Shown: positions 7,677-15,227 of the stretch, piece after piece
Layout: each line of letters begins with the position of its first letter
Position numbering within the stretch: the first letter of the stretch is position 1
DNA from: Streptomyces sp. NBC_00433
GTDB lineage: Bacteria; Actinomycetota; Actinomycetes; Streptomycetales; Streptomycetaceae
Length of the DNA stretch: 64,000 nucleotides
Direction of reading: 5' to 3'
NCBI GenBank assembly: GCA_036015235.1
Contig: CP107926.1
Coordinates: forward strand, 1,860,001-1,924,000
Notes under the pieces: model-generated
Seen by the model: only the letters and a program-made list of their open reading frames with translations
What the model was told of the DNA's origin: nothing
Databases searched by the model: none
Made by a program: the position numbers and the translations under genes

Positions 7677-8405
7677 TCAGGCGTACACCTGGCCGAGCCA
7701 GGTGCTCCAGTCGGCGCCGATACGGTCGCCGTCCGCGCCCGCTGCGAAGTCGTGGACGGCCACGCCGACGGTCGCGCCCCAGTGGTTGCGGCCGAAGAAG
7801 CGGTACATGGCGTCGCCGGTGCGCAGGCCGAAGAAATACCCGTCCCGGTAGTCGACCACGGCCGGGACCTGTCCGGTGCCGGGCAGGTCGACGTCGACGA
7901 CCGAGCCCCGGGCCGCGTCAGCGGGCAGGCCGAGCGCCTGCCAGGAGCGCTCCAGGGCGTCGGGGGTGCCGGACCCGGCCGGTCCGGCCACCGAGGCGTA
8001 GGCGGCGGCGCGGCCGTTGAAGTGCGCCAGGTACTGGCCGAGGGTGTGCAGGTAGAAGTCGGTGTGGCGGTTGGCGCCGTCGTACTGGTTGTCCCAGTCG
8101 TCGACGAAGATTCCGCTGTGCACATAGCGCACCCATGAACCGCCTCCCTCGCGGGGCTCGATGAGGTGGTCGAGCTGGTTGAGGGTCTGCCCGTGCACTC
8201 CGTCGGGCAGCTCGGCGCGCGCGGTCAGCCGGTGCGGCGGGTCCCACGCGGTGATGGTGGCGCCGAAGGGCGCGGCGCCGCCTTCCTTCGGTTCGTACTC
8301 CGACGGCCACAGCCAGCCGGCGGTGCCTGTGGTGAGGGCGGCGAAGACCTCCTCGGGGGTCGACTCGACCTCGAACTCGCGGACGATCTCGAACGGCTTC
8401 GACAT
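7677..8405 (-). CDS. SRPBCC (AHSA1/START-like) protein
   Basis: 242 aa. The first about 150 residues form an AHSA1-type helix-grip domain (FEIVREFEVESTPEEVFAALTTGTAGWLWPSEYEP). The C-terminal part is less conserved and may be a second small barrel. Such proteins bind hydrophobic ligands in a deep cavity. GAGGAGGAG upstream supports the ATG. It sits between a DHFR-like gene and a hydrolase in an operon led by an ArsR regulator, a common pairing in actinobacteria. Confidence 0.8.
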   Translation of the reverse strand: MSKPFEIVREFEVESTPEEVFAALTTGTAGWLWPSEYEPKEGGAAPFGATITAWDPPHRLTARAELPDGVHGQTLNQLDHLIEPREGGGSWVRYVHSGIFVDDWDNQYDGANRHTDFYLHTLGQYLAHFNGRAAAYASVAGPAGSGTPDALERSWQALGLPADAARGSVVDVDLPGTGQVPAVVDYRDGYFFGLRTGDAMYRFFGRNHWGATVGVAVHDFAAGADGDRIGADWSTWLGQVYA

Positions 8406-8427
8406 GATGGGCGACTCCTCCTCGGGG

Positions 8428-8973
8428 TCAGGCGTGCTGGGGGGCGTAGACGACGTGGTGGACGCCGGAGCCGAACGTCTCCGAGCTGACGACCTTCAGC
8501 GCGGTGGCGGGCAGGCCGTCCTGGAAGAGCCGCTTGCCGCGGCCGACCACGACCGGGTCGATCAGCAGCTCGATCTCGTCCACCAGGCCCTTGCCGAGCA
8601 GCCACTGGACGAGGGTGCCGCTGCCCGCGACGGTGATGTCCTTGCCGTCCTGCTCCTTGAGCCGGGTGATGGCCTCGACCGGGTCGGCGCCGATGACCGT
8701 GGAGTTGTTCCACTCGGCCTTGTCGAGCGTGCGGGAGACGACGTATTTCGCGACGCCGTTCATGTGCGCGCCGCCGGGCTGGTCGATCATCTCCGGCCAT
8801 GCGGAGGCGAAGCCCTCGTAGGTGACGCGGCCGAGCAGCAGCGCGTCGGTGGCCGCCATCTGCGCGCTGACCGTGCGGGCCATGTCGTCGTCGAAGTACG
8901 GCCCGTGCCACTCGTTCGGCGCCTCCATGACGCCGTCCGCGGTCAGGAACTCACTGACGATCAGCTTCCTCAT
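8428..8973 (-). CDS. Dihydrofolate reductase-like (RibD C-terminal) protein
   Basis: 181 aa with a RibD_C/DHFR-like Rossmann-type fold: MRKLIVSEFLTADGVMEAP at the N-terminus, then DALLLGRVTYEGFA, the nucleotide-binding stretch ITVAGSGTLVQWLLGKGLVDE and a C-terminal GKRLFQDG. It probably reduces a pterin-like or other small substrate with NADPH. The start codon overlaps the stop of the upstream ArsR gene by four bases, and GAGGAAGAG precedes it, so the two are translationally coupled. True folate reductase activity is doubtful. Confidence 0.8.
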   Translation of the reverse strand: MRKLIVSEFLTADGVMEAPNEWHGPYFDDDMARTVSAQMAATDALLLGRVTYEGFASAWPEMIDQPGGAHMNGVAKYVVSRTLDKAEWNNSTVIGADPVEAITRLKEQDGKDITVAGSGTLVQWLLGKGLVDEIELLIDPVVVGRGKRLFQDGLPATALKVVSSETFGSGVHHVVYAPQHA

Positions 8974-9644
8974 GATGACTCTTCCTCGTTCTCTTCCGTA
9001 CCGGTGATCCGTGCGGTCTGACTGTCGGACAGTTCGGGGCGGGCTTCCGCCGCCGCGGTCGTCCGCTTCACCGTGGGGTGCAGCGCGACGACGATCCGGT
9101 GCGGGCGTCCGCCCTCCGCGTCCTCGTCGTGGTATTTGGCGATGAGCGCGCCCACTCCGCGGGTCAGCTCCTCGACGAAGGCGGCCCGTTGCGCGGCGGA
9201 GGCGAAGCGGACCTCGCCGTCCAGCGCGTAGGTGGCTATCCGCTTGCCCGCCCGGTCGGCGCCGGTGATCAGCGCGCCGGTGTCCCTGACCAGCCGGGCG
9301 GCGACCGCCAGCAGCCAGCGCGCGGACAGCTGGTCGCGGAAGCGGGCCGGGTCCGGTTGTACGGCGGCCAGCGCCAGCGGCGAGATGACGTACGAGGCCG
9401 CGGTGGCCCGCATCAGCCGCTCGGTGACATTGCCCTTCCTGCGCTCGCCGGCCAGCTCGACCAGGCCGTGCTTCTCCAGGGCCTTGAGGTGGTAGTTCAC
9501 CTTCTGCCGGGGCAGCCCCACCCGCCCGGCCAGCATCGCCGCCGAGGCGGGCCCCGCGGCCAGCTCGGCGAGCAGCCGGGCCCTTGTCGGGTCCAGGGAG
9601 ACGGCGGCCGCCTCGGCGTCCTCGATCACGCTCACGTCCAACAT
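8970..9644 (-). CDS. ArsR-family winged-helix regulator
   Basis: 224 aa. The N-terminal about 90 residues are an ArsR-type winged helix (LDPTRARLLAELAAGPASAAMLAGRVGLPRQKVNYHLKALEKHGLVEL). The C-terminal half has no obvious metal-binding cysteines, so it probably does not sense metal. It leads an operon with DHFR-like, SRPBCC and hydrolase genes and likely represses it. Two GACAAA direct repeats on the minus strand, 18 bp apart within the upstream 60 bp, are candidate operator parts. Confidence 0.82.
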   Translation of the reverse strand: MLDVSVIEDAEAAAVSLDPTRARLLAELAAGPASAAMLAGRVGLPRQKVNYHLKALEKHGLVELAGERRKGNVTERLMRATAASYVISPLALAAVQPDPARFRDQLSARWLLAVAARLVRDTGALITGADRAGKRIATYALDGEVRFASAAQRAAFVEELTRGVGALIAKYHDEDAEGGRPHRIVVALHPTVKRTTAAAEARPELSDSQTARITGTEENEEESS

Positions 9645-9728
9645 GGCTCCAGCGTCCCACCGAAAACTTTTTTTGTCCAGGAGAGAATCTTTGTCGGTGA
9701 GAGTGGAGCGGGAAGGGCCGCGGGCAGG

Positions 9729-10475
9729 TCAGTCGACAGGGTGCGGGCGGCGCTCCCCGTAGTCGCGGAGGGCCTGCTCCACCATGGCGGCGAGGCGGGT
9801 GTGGTGGGCGCCCCGCCAGTAGACGCGGCCGCAGCCGGCGCATTCGGCGAAGACGTCGTAGGTCTTGCGCGTGCCGTCCGCGAGCCTGTCCCGCACCGAA
9901 TCCTTGTCGGCGCCGGTGAGCGGGCCGTTGCAGGCGACGCAGCGGGTCCACGGGGCGAGTGCGGGCTCGAACCTGCTCAGCACGTCCTGCAGCTGCTCCT
10001 CGGGCCGGTCACTGTAGACGTAGCCGCCCGCCCACAGCTCGCGGCGGCGCAGCAGGCCGCGGTCGCGGGACAGCAGCACCCGGCGCTCCTTCGCGGACCG
10101 CGCGGCAAGTGCCGGGTCGCCGATGTCCTCGCTCTCGTACGCGGCGTCGACGCCCAGCAGGCGCAGGCGCCTGGCCAGCGTGCCGAGGTGCACGTCGAGC
10201 AGGAAGCGCAGCGGGGCGCCGGGCACCGCCTGCGGCCGGGTCACCGCGCGGACCTCCACGACCTCGCCGGAGGCGGGTACGTGTCCGGGCGGCACGTCGC
10301 GGCCGTCGACGGCCAGACCGCCGACCTCGGTCAGCGGGATGCCCAGCGATTCCACGACGTGGCCGAGGGAGGAGGAGCCGTCCGTGGTCAGTGCCGTCGC
10401 GGCGGCACGGCGGTCGGCGGCGACGAACAGGTGCAATTCCGCCGGGATTTTGACGGTCACTTCTGGTCGGGTCAC
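9729..10475 (-). CDS. Mut7-C RNase-like protein with ubiquitin-like N-terminus
   Basis: 248 aa. Residues about 1-85 look like a ubiquitin/ThiS-like domain. Residues about 90-240 are a Mut7-C domain: FLLDVHLGTLARRLRLLGVDA, then LSRDRGLL for the PIN-like acidic site, and a C-terminal zinc ribbon with Cys-x2-Cys pairs (RCVACN and ECAGCG). Mut7-C domains are predicted PIN-type RNases. The start is a GTG and its ribosome-binding site is weak, so the exact start is uncertain. It stands alone. Confidence 0.82.
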   Translation of the reverse strand: MTRPEVTVKIPAELHLFVAADRRAAATALTTDGSSSLGHVVESLGIPLTEVGGLAVDGRDVPPGHVPASGEVVEVRAVTRPQAVPGAPLRFLLDVHLGTLARRLRLLGVDAAYESEDIGDPALAARSAKERRVLLSRDRGLLRRRELWAGGYVYSDRPEEQLQDVLSRFEPALAPWTRCVACNGPLTGADKDSVRDRLADGTRKTYDVFAECAGCGRVYWRGAHHTRLAAMVEQALRDYGERRPHPVD

Positions 10476-10562
10476 GGCGTCACAATGCCAGCAGCCGGCC
10501 GCCGGCCGCTCTTTGTCTGTCCGCCGTGTCGGCCGCGGCGGGTCACGCGGCCGCCCAGGGCC

Positions 10563-11381
10563 TCAGGTGGTGTAGGTCACCGTGACCGGGGCGTGGTCCG
10601 ACCAGCGGGCGGCGTAGCTGGGGGCGCGCTCGACGATGGCGGTGGCGGCCGCGGAGGCAAGCTTCGGCGTGGCCATGTGGTAGTCGATGCGCCAGCCCGT
10701 GTCGTTGTCGAAGGCCTTGCCGCGGTAGGACCACCACGAGTAGGGGCCGTCCACCCCCGGGTGCAGGCGGCGCACGACGTCGGTCCAGCCGGTCGCGGGG
10801 TCGAGGAGGTCGGTGAGCCAGGCGCGCTCCTCGGGCAGGAAGCCGGAGGACTTGAGATTGCCGCGCCAGTTGCGCAGGTCGGCTTCCTGGTGGGCGATAT
10901 TCCAGTCGCCGCACACGAGGGCGTGGCCGCCGGTGGCGGCGGCGCGCTCGCGCAGGGTGTCGAGGTGGGCGCGGAATTCCGCCATGAAGCGGTATTTCGC
11001 GGTCTGGCGCTCGGTCTCCGCCTCGCCGGTGGGCAGGTAGAGGCTGCCGACGGTGAGCCCGGCGGACGCGCCTTCGCCCGGCAGGTCGACCTCGATGTAG
11101 CGTCCTGAGGCGTCGTATTCGGCCGAGCCGAAGCCGACGCGCACGGCGGTGGGTGCCTGCCGGGAGTAGACGGAGACGCCGGCGCGGCCCTTGGTGGCGG
11201 CGGGGGCGTGGTAGGCGTGCCAGCCGTCGGGGTCGCGCAGCTCGTCGGGGAGCTGGTCCGGCTCCGCGCGGACTTCCTGCAGGCATACGACGTCCGCCGC
11301 GGTCGCCGCCAGCCAGGGCAGGAAGCCCTTCTTCGCGGCGGCCCGCAGCCCGTTCACGTTCACGGAAGTCACGGTCAGCAC
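10563..11381 (-). CDS. xth: Exodeoxyribonuclease III
   Basis: 272 aa AP endonuclease/exonuclease III. Motifs in order: SVNVNGLR, VVCLQE (Glu36), GDWNIAH, WWSYRGKAFDNDTGWRIDY and the terminal SDHAPV. It acts in base-excision repair, cutting DNA at abasic sites and trimming 3' blocked ends. The GTG start is chosen where homology begins; it has no clear Shine-Dalgarno, but a TATCGT hexamer lies 7 nt upstream, which suggests a leaderless mRNA. It is divergent from a GNAT gene across a 16-bp palindrome. Confidence 0.87.
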   Translation of the reverse strand: MLTVTSVNVNGLRAAAKKGFLPWLAATAADVVCLQEVRAEPDQLPDELRDPDGWHAYHAPAATKGRAGVSVYSRQAPTAVRVGFGSAEYDASGRYIEVDLPGEGASAGLTVGSLYLPTGEAETERQTAKYRFMAEFRAHLDTLRERAAATGGHALVCGDWNIAHQEADLRNWRGNLKSSGFLPEERAWLTDLLDPATGWTDVVRRLHPGVDGPYSWWSYRGKAFDNDTGWRIDYHMATPKLASAAATAIVERAPSYAARWSDHAPVTVTYTT

Positions 11382-11388
11382 CGCAGGG

Positions 11389-11474
11389 ACGATACCCGCA
11401 GAGGCGCGGCGGCAGAAAATCGTATCGCACATGTGTGCGAAATATGGGTGTGGTGACCACGTAGAATGGCGGCG
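11389..11474. promoter_or_regulatory. Divergent leaderless promoters around a 16-bp palindrome
   Basis: The perfect palindrome TCGCACATGTGTGCGA (11425-11440) lies between the exonuclease III and GNAT genes. It matches 10 of the 12 fixed positions of the actinobacterial LexA box TCGAAC-N4-GTTCGA, with a symmetric A-to-C change in each half. A -10-like TAGAAT (11462-11467) sits 6 nt before the GNAT GTG, and TATCGT on the minus strand sits 7 nt before the exonuclease GTG. A damage-linked operator is plausible, but the changed half-site makes LexA binding uncertain. Confidence 0.5.
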
Positions 11475-11962
11475 TGGAGATCAGGAAGACGCGTTACAAC
11501 GAACCGGCCGCGATGCGGCTGAACGACCTGGTGCAGCGGGAGTATGTCGAGCGGTACGGCGACGGGGACGCGACCCCGATGGCCGCCGACCACTTCGACC
11601 CGCCGCACGGGCTGTATCTGGTGGCCTACGACGCCGACGGCGAGCCCGTCGCCAGCGGCGGCTGGCGGGCGCAGGACGCCTCGCCCGAGGGTCACGAGGA
11701 CGGCGACGCGGAGGTCAAGCGGATGTTCGTGGTGCGGGAGGCCCGCGGGCGCGGGCTGGCCCGGGCGATCCTGGCGGCGCTGGAAGCGAGCGCCGCGGCG
11801 GCAGGGCGCACCAGGATGGTGCTGGAGACCGGGCTGCGTCAGCCCGAGGCCATATCCCTGTACGAGTCGTCCGGCTATGTGCCGGTGAAGAAGTTCGGCT
11901 ACTACCGCGACCAGGACCTCAGCCTGTGCATGGGCAAGTCCCTGGTGGAGCCGCAGGACTGA
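11474..11962 (+). CDS. GNAT-family N-acetyltransferase
   Basis: 162 aa with a GNAT fold. The acetyl-CoA pyrophosphate-binding loop is visible as VREARGRGLARAILAALEASA, preceded by the strand VKRMFVV. LETGLRQPEAISLYESSGY is the typical C-terminal signature of small-molecule or N-alpha acetyltransferases. The GTG start follows a TAGAAT hexamer closely, so translation may be leaderless. The substrate is unknown. Confidence 0.83.
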   Translation: MEIRKTRYNEPAAMRLNDLVQREYVERYGDGDATPMAADHFDPPHGLYLVAYDADGEPVASGGWRAQDASPEGHEDGDAEVKRMFVVREARGRGLARAILAALEASAAAAGRTRMVLETGLRQPEAISLYESSGYVPVKKFGYYRDQDLSLCMGKSLVEPQD

Positions 11963-12020
11963 GCGCCCGCCGGGGCCTGTCCGGCGCACCGCCGGCCGGA
12001 CGGGATTCGTCGGACCGGCC

Positions 12021-12254
12021 CTAACGCCGCCGGGAGCCGCGCAGGAAGCGTCCGCACAGCCAGCCGACGACGAAGGTGGCGAGCAGCGCGAGCCACAGCG
12101 GCATGGTCACCTCGGGGACCAGCAGCCGGATGCGGACGTCCTTGGTGTTCTCGAAGATGAAGACCAGTGCGAGCGCGCCGAGGACCAGGACGACGATCCT
12201 GCCCGGGGTCAGCCGGTCGCGCAGGCCGCGGCCGGCCGCTTTCTCGGAAGTCAT
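12021..12254 (-). CDS. LapA-domain membrane protein
   Basis: 77 aa with two membrane helices (RIVVLVLGALALVFIFENT and MPLWLALLATFVVGWLCG) separated by a short strand-rich segment (VRIRLLVPEV), the layout of LapA/YciS-domain proteins. Basic residues flank both ends. GGAGGG lies 4 bases upstream of the ATG. In proteobacteria LapA works with LPS assembly; the actinobacterial role is unknown. Confidence 0.75.
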   Translation of the reverse strand: MTSEKAAGRGLRDRLTPGRIVVLVLGALALVFIFENTKDVRIRLLVPEVTMPLWLALLATFVVGWLCGRFLRGSRRR

Positions 12255-12365
12255 GGCGCCCTCCAGTTGTCGGCTGCCGGTCCCGTGCGGTTCATGATCC
12301 CCGGGAAGGGCGCCGGGCGCCGGGGCGTAGTACTCCGTCCGGGTGAGGGCGGGTTTTCGGCGCGG

Positions 12366-13613
12366 TCAGGCGCGCAATTCCTCGTAGACGGCCATCACGC
12401 TGCGAGCCTGCTGCTCGACCTGGTCGGTGACCGGCACCCAGCGCGGGCGGTAGGCCCGCTCGTAGGCCTCGCACCACTTGTCCACCAGCCGGGCGACCAG
12501 CGGGACGTCGGCGACCTGGCGGAGCATCGCGGCGGCGCGCAGCGGGATGCGCTGGGCGTAGACCTCGATGCTGGTCACCAGGGCGGTCGTCATGTCGGGC
12601 AGTGGCGCGGCGCCCGGCACGCGGACGGCGGGGTCCCAGTCGGCGGTGAGCGCGGGCCCGAGCCCGACCAGCTCGCGCACGGTGCGCAGCAGCGGGCAGT
12701 CCGCGGTCCTGAGCTGCGGGCGTACCGCGTCCAGCAGCCGTGCCACGGTGGGCAGGTCGCGGCGCAGGGCGGCGCCCGCGGTGCGCAGGGCGCGGTCGGG
12801 GTCGGGGTGCGGTGTGGTGTCCGCGCTGCGGTCGCAGGCCCACATCGGGACCTCCACGACCGCCGTCACCCCGTCGTAGCGCTTGGCGTGCATCCAGGTG
12901 GAGTGGGCGCCGTCGCCGACCGTCGGGTCGCCGCGGGGCGGCATCACGTAGACGCCGGGGCCGGGGCTCGGCCACTGGAAGGCGTCCGAGGAGCCGCTCT
13001 CCAGCGGGATGTCCAGCTCCGCGGCCGACTTGCCGATCCGCTCGGGCACCCCCGGCACTTCGCTGGTGAGCTGGACGAAGCTGCCGCCGACGTCGATGCC
13101 GTGCAGCGAGCACTGGAGCATGGGCCGCAACCGGTCGAGAACGCCGACCAGGGCCCGGGTCTCCGGCATCGCGGGGCAGCGGTCGTCGCCGTCGTGCGGC
13201 AGCCACTCGGGCTGTTCGGCCGCGCAGGGCCGGAAGAAGTGCTCGTAGTGGTCGCGCAGGGTGTACGGACCCGACAGCCAGGGCTCGTTGAGCACGGCAC
13301 CGTCCGGGTCGATGCACAGCAGGAAGTGCCAGCTGCTGCCGTCGCCCTCACCGCGGGCCTGCTGCCTGGCGATGGCGCGGGCCAGCCGCAGCGCCGTCGC
13401 GCCGCCCACGGCGGCCTCGTTGGCGTGCGGGCCCGCGACCACCAGGACATTGCGGCTGCCTTCGCCCACCGTCAGCATCAGCAGCGGTCGGCCCGCCCGC
13501 GACCTGCCGACCCTCCCCAGCCGGCAGATCCCGGGATAACTCACGGTCAGAGCCCGTGCACCCGCAGTCACTTCGTCGGTCGTCGGATAGAGCATCCCCG
13601 CCATCCCCGCCAC
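12366..13613 (-). CDS. M14-family zinc carboxypeptidase
   Basis: 415 aa. Zinc ligands are visible as His63 and Glu66 (GPHANE) and His171 (CSLHG); the catalytic Glu is Glu254 in VVEVPMWA. It belongs to the M14 carboxypeptidase clan and lacks an obvious signal peptide. Three possible starts (GTG, ATG, ATG) lie 9 nt apart in a GCGGGGATG repeat; the GTG is best supported by GGGGGA just upstream. The neighbours do not point to a pathway. It may trim peptides in the cytoplasm. Confidence 0.82.
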   Translation of the reverse strand: MAGMAGMLYPTTDEVTAGARALTVSYPGICRLGRVGRSRAGRPLLMLTVGEGSRNVLVVAGPHANEAAVGGATALRLARAIARQQARGEGDGSSWHFLLCIDPDGAVLNEPWLSGPYTLRDHYEHFFRPCAAEQPEWLPHDGDDRCPAMPETRALVGVLDRLRPMLQCSLHGIDVGGSFVQLTSEVPGVPERIGKSAAELDIPLESGSSDAFQWPSPGPGVYVMPPRGDPTVGDGAHSTWMHAKRYDGVTAVVEVPMWACDRSADTTPHPDPDRALRTAGAALRRDLPTVARLLDAVRPQLRTADCPLLRTVRELVGLGPALTADWDPAVRVPGAAPLPDMTTALVTSIEVYAQRIPLRAAAMLRQVADVPLVARLVDKWCEAYERAYRPRWVPVTDQVEQQARSVMAVYEELRA

Positions 13614-13974
13614 CGCAATCCCCCAGGAGCCCGGGCACGGAAGGCCGGGGCCGTATTACGACATCGAGTTCGATCCCGTTAGTACGACACGCCGCCGCAG
13701 AGGTGTCAACGGTGCTACCACGGCTGTTACGCAGGCCCTTGCGGGCGCGGCGCCGGAGCGTGACGCCGCAGATCACCCGCCGCGGCCGCACCGAGAGCGG
13801 CCGTCCGGAAGGCGGTGCCGTCGACGCCCGTCTCCTTGCCGGTACGGAGGGCGGGCCCGGCCGGCGGCACCCCGTGCCATTCCCGGCGCCCGCACACTGC
13901 CACCTGGGCGACCAGCGGCGAAGCGCATCAGTCATACGGCCGCGAGATCCGCAGCAGGAGCGGCGCCGGGTCGG

Positions 13975-14340
13975 TCACCCGGGCGGCGCGGGCCGCCGCG
14001 CCGCACCAGGAACCGCCATGGCAACGCCGAGCGTGACGGCGGCCGGCCCGGCCGCATCGTCGGGCGGCACCCGCGGCAACAGGCCGAAGCGGCGTACGCC
14101 GCCCGGCTCGTGGCCCTCCTCCTGCGGACAGCCCGACAGGTAGCCCGGCACCCCACCGCCCGGGGCCAGGACATACGGCAGATGGACGAGGGTGACCGCC
14201 GCGAGGGCGGTCGGGAGTGCCACCGGCGCCGGGCAGCGCGCCGAGCGGCGCGGGGCTCGGCGGCCGGGTGGGACGCGCACCGGCGCCCCGGGCAGGACGG
14301 CATCGGCGACGGACGGCGACGGGCGGGTCACGGATCTCAC
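13975..14340 (-). CDS. Possible small hydrophobic hypothetical protein
   Basis: An uninterrupted 121-codon GTG frame with strongly G/C-biased third positions, which favours real coding or a recent remnant. The middle carries one hydrophobic stretch (VALPTALAAVTLVHLPYVLA) and a weaker one near the end (AAVTLGVAMAVPGAA). I do not recognise the family. It is divergent from the response regulator 116 bp away. It might be a small membrane partner of that two-component system or a truncated gene; there is no clear ribosome-binding site. Confidence 0.35.
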   Translation of the reverse strand: MRSVTRPSPSVADAVLPGAPVRVPPGRRAPRRSARCPAPVALPTALAAVTLVHLPYVLAPGGGVPGYLSGCPQEEGHEPGGVRRFGLLPRVPPDDAAGPAAVTLGVAMAVPGAARRPAPPG

Positions 14341-14426
14341 CCCGCGGAACCGGAAGGGGCGGAAAACGGTGCCGGATCCTTACGGAACAGGGACGCCGGC
14401 CGCTCCGGACCGCCGATCGATGGTCA

Positions 14427-14449
14427 CTGTCAGTGGTGGGTGCGAGACT
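14427..14449 (+). promoter_or_regulatory. RecA-NDp/PafBC-like promoter of the response regulator gene
   Basis: CTGTCAGTGGT (14427-14437) matches 9 of 11 positions of the mycobacterial RecA-NDp -35 element TTGTCAGTGGC. It is followed by the correct 6-nt spacer and GAGACT (14444-14449) in the place of TAGggT. The ATG begins 7 nt after that hexamer, so the mRNA would be leaderless. The -10 match is weak at its first base. Confidence 0.4.
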
Positions 14450-14456
14450 CTTTCCC

Positions 14457-15227
14457 ATGAGCACCGCACCCGTGTCCGTACCGCCGCCGCGCCGGCGGAT
14501 CCTCGTCGTGGACGACGATCCGACCGTCGCGGAGGTCGTCGCGGGCTATCTCGACAGAGCCGGCTTCGCCGTGGACCGGGCCGCAGACGGCCCGACCGCG
14601 GTCGCCCGCGCCGCCGCCGCACGACCCGATCTGGTCGTGCTCGACCTGATGCTGCCCGGCATGGACGGCCTCGAAGTCTGCCGCGTCATACGGGAGGACG
14701 GGCCGCTGCCGGTGGTCATGCTCACCGCGCGAGGCGACGAGGACGACCGCATCCTCGGCCTGGAGGTCGGGGCGGACGACTACGTGACCAAGCCGTTCTC
14801 ACCTCGCGAGCTGGTGCTGCGGGTCGAGTCGGTGCTGCGCCGCGCGGGCGCGGCGCCCCCGCCCGGGCCGTGGCTGCGGTCGGGCACGCTCGCCCTCGAC
14901 CCGGCAGCGCGCAGGGCGCTGCGGGAAGAGGAGGAGCTGCCGCTGACCATCCGCGAATTCGACCTCCTGGCCTTCTTCCTGCGGCACCCGGGCCGGGTGC
15001 TGGGCCGCGAGGAGCTGATGCGGCGGGTGTGGGGCTGGGAATTCGGCGACCTGTCGACGGTGACCGTCCATGTGCGGCGGCTGCGCGAGAAGATCGAGGA
15101 CGATCCGGCCAGGCCGCGGCTCATCACCACGGTGTGGGGCGTCGGTTACCGCTTCGACCCGGAGGCGTCCGCGGACGCCGACACCCATGCGGGCGGGTCG
15201 GTGGACGGCGGTGGCGGCAATGGGTGA
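14457..15227 (+). CDS. OmpR/PhoB-family response regulator
   Basis: 256 aa. The receiver domain (about residues 14-128) has the acidic pair at 20-21, the phospho-acceptor Asp63 (VVLDLMLPGMDG), Thr90 and Lys112. The C-terminal winged helix (about 150-240) includes LLAFFLRHPGRVLGREELMRRVWG and VTVHVRRLREKIE. It should activate or repress target promoters when phosphorylated by the kinase encoded next, whose start overlaps its stop. The ATG is preceded at 7 nt by a -10-like hexamer rather than a ribosome-binding site. Confidence 0.9.
   Translation: MSTAPVSVPPPRRRILVVDDDPTVAEVVAGYLDRAGFAVDRAADGPTAVARAAAARPDLVVLDLMLPGMDGLEVCRVIREDGPLPVVMLTARGDEDDRILGLEVGADDYVTKPFSPRELVLRVESVLRRAGAAPPPGPWLRSGTLALDPAARRALREEEELPLTIREFDLLAFFLRHPGRVLGREELMRRVWGWEFGDLSTVTVHVRRLREKIEDDPARPRLITTVWGVGYRFDPEASADADTHAGGSVDGGGGNG

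Larger units (their letters stand above)
13614..14456. other. Gene-poor gap before the two-component operon
   Basis: 843 bases between the M14 gene and the response regulator. The only plausible coding stretch is the minus-strand 121-codon frame listed separately. Near the M14 end there are two TACGACA direct repeats about 28 bp apart, in the position of a promoter for that gene. I see no tRNA, IS end or tandem repeat here. Confidence 0.5.

Noticed and set aside
13928-14464. Longer minus-strand frame of 178 codons upstream of the response regulator
   Set aside because: Its codon third positions are not biased and it is Arg/Pro-rich shadow sequence. The 121-codon frame in another phase is the better candidate.
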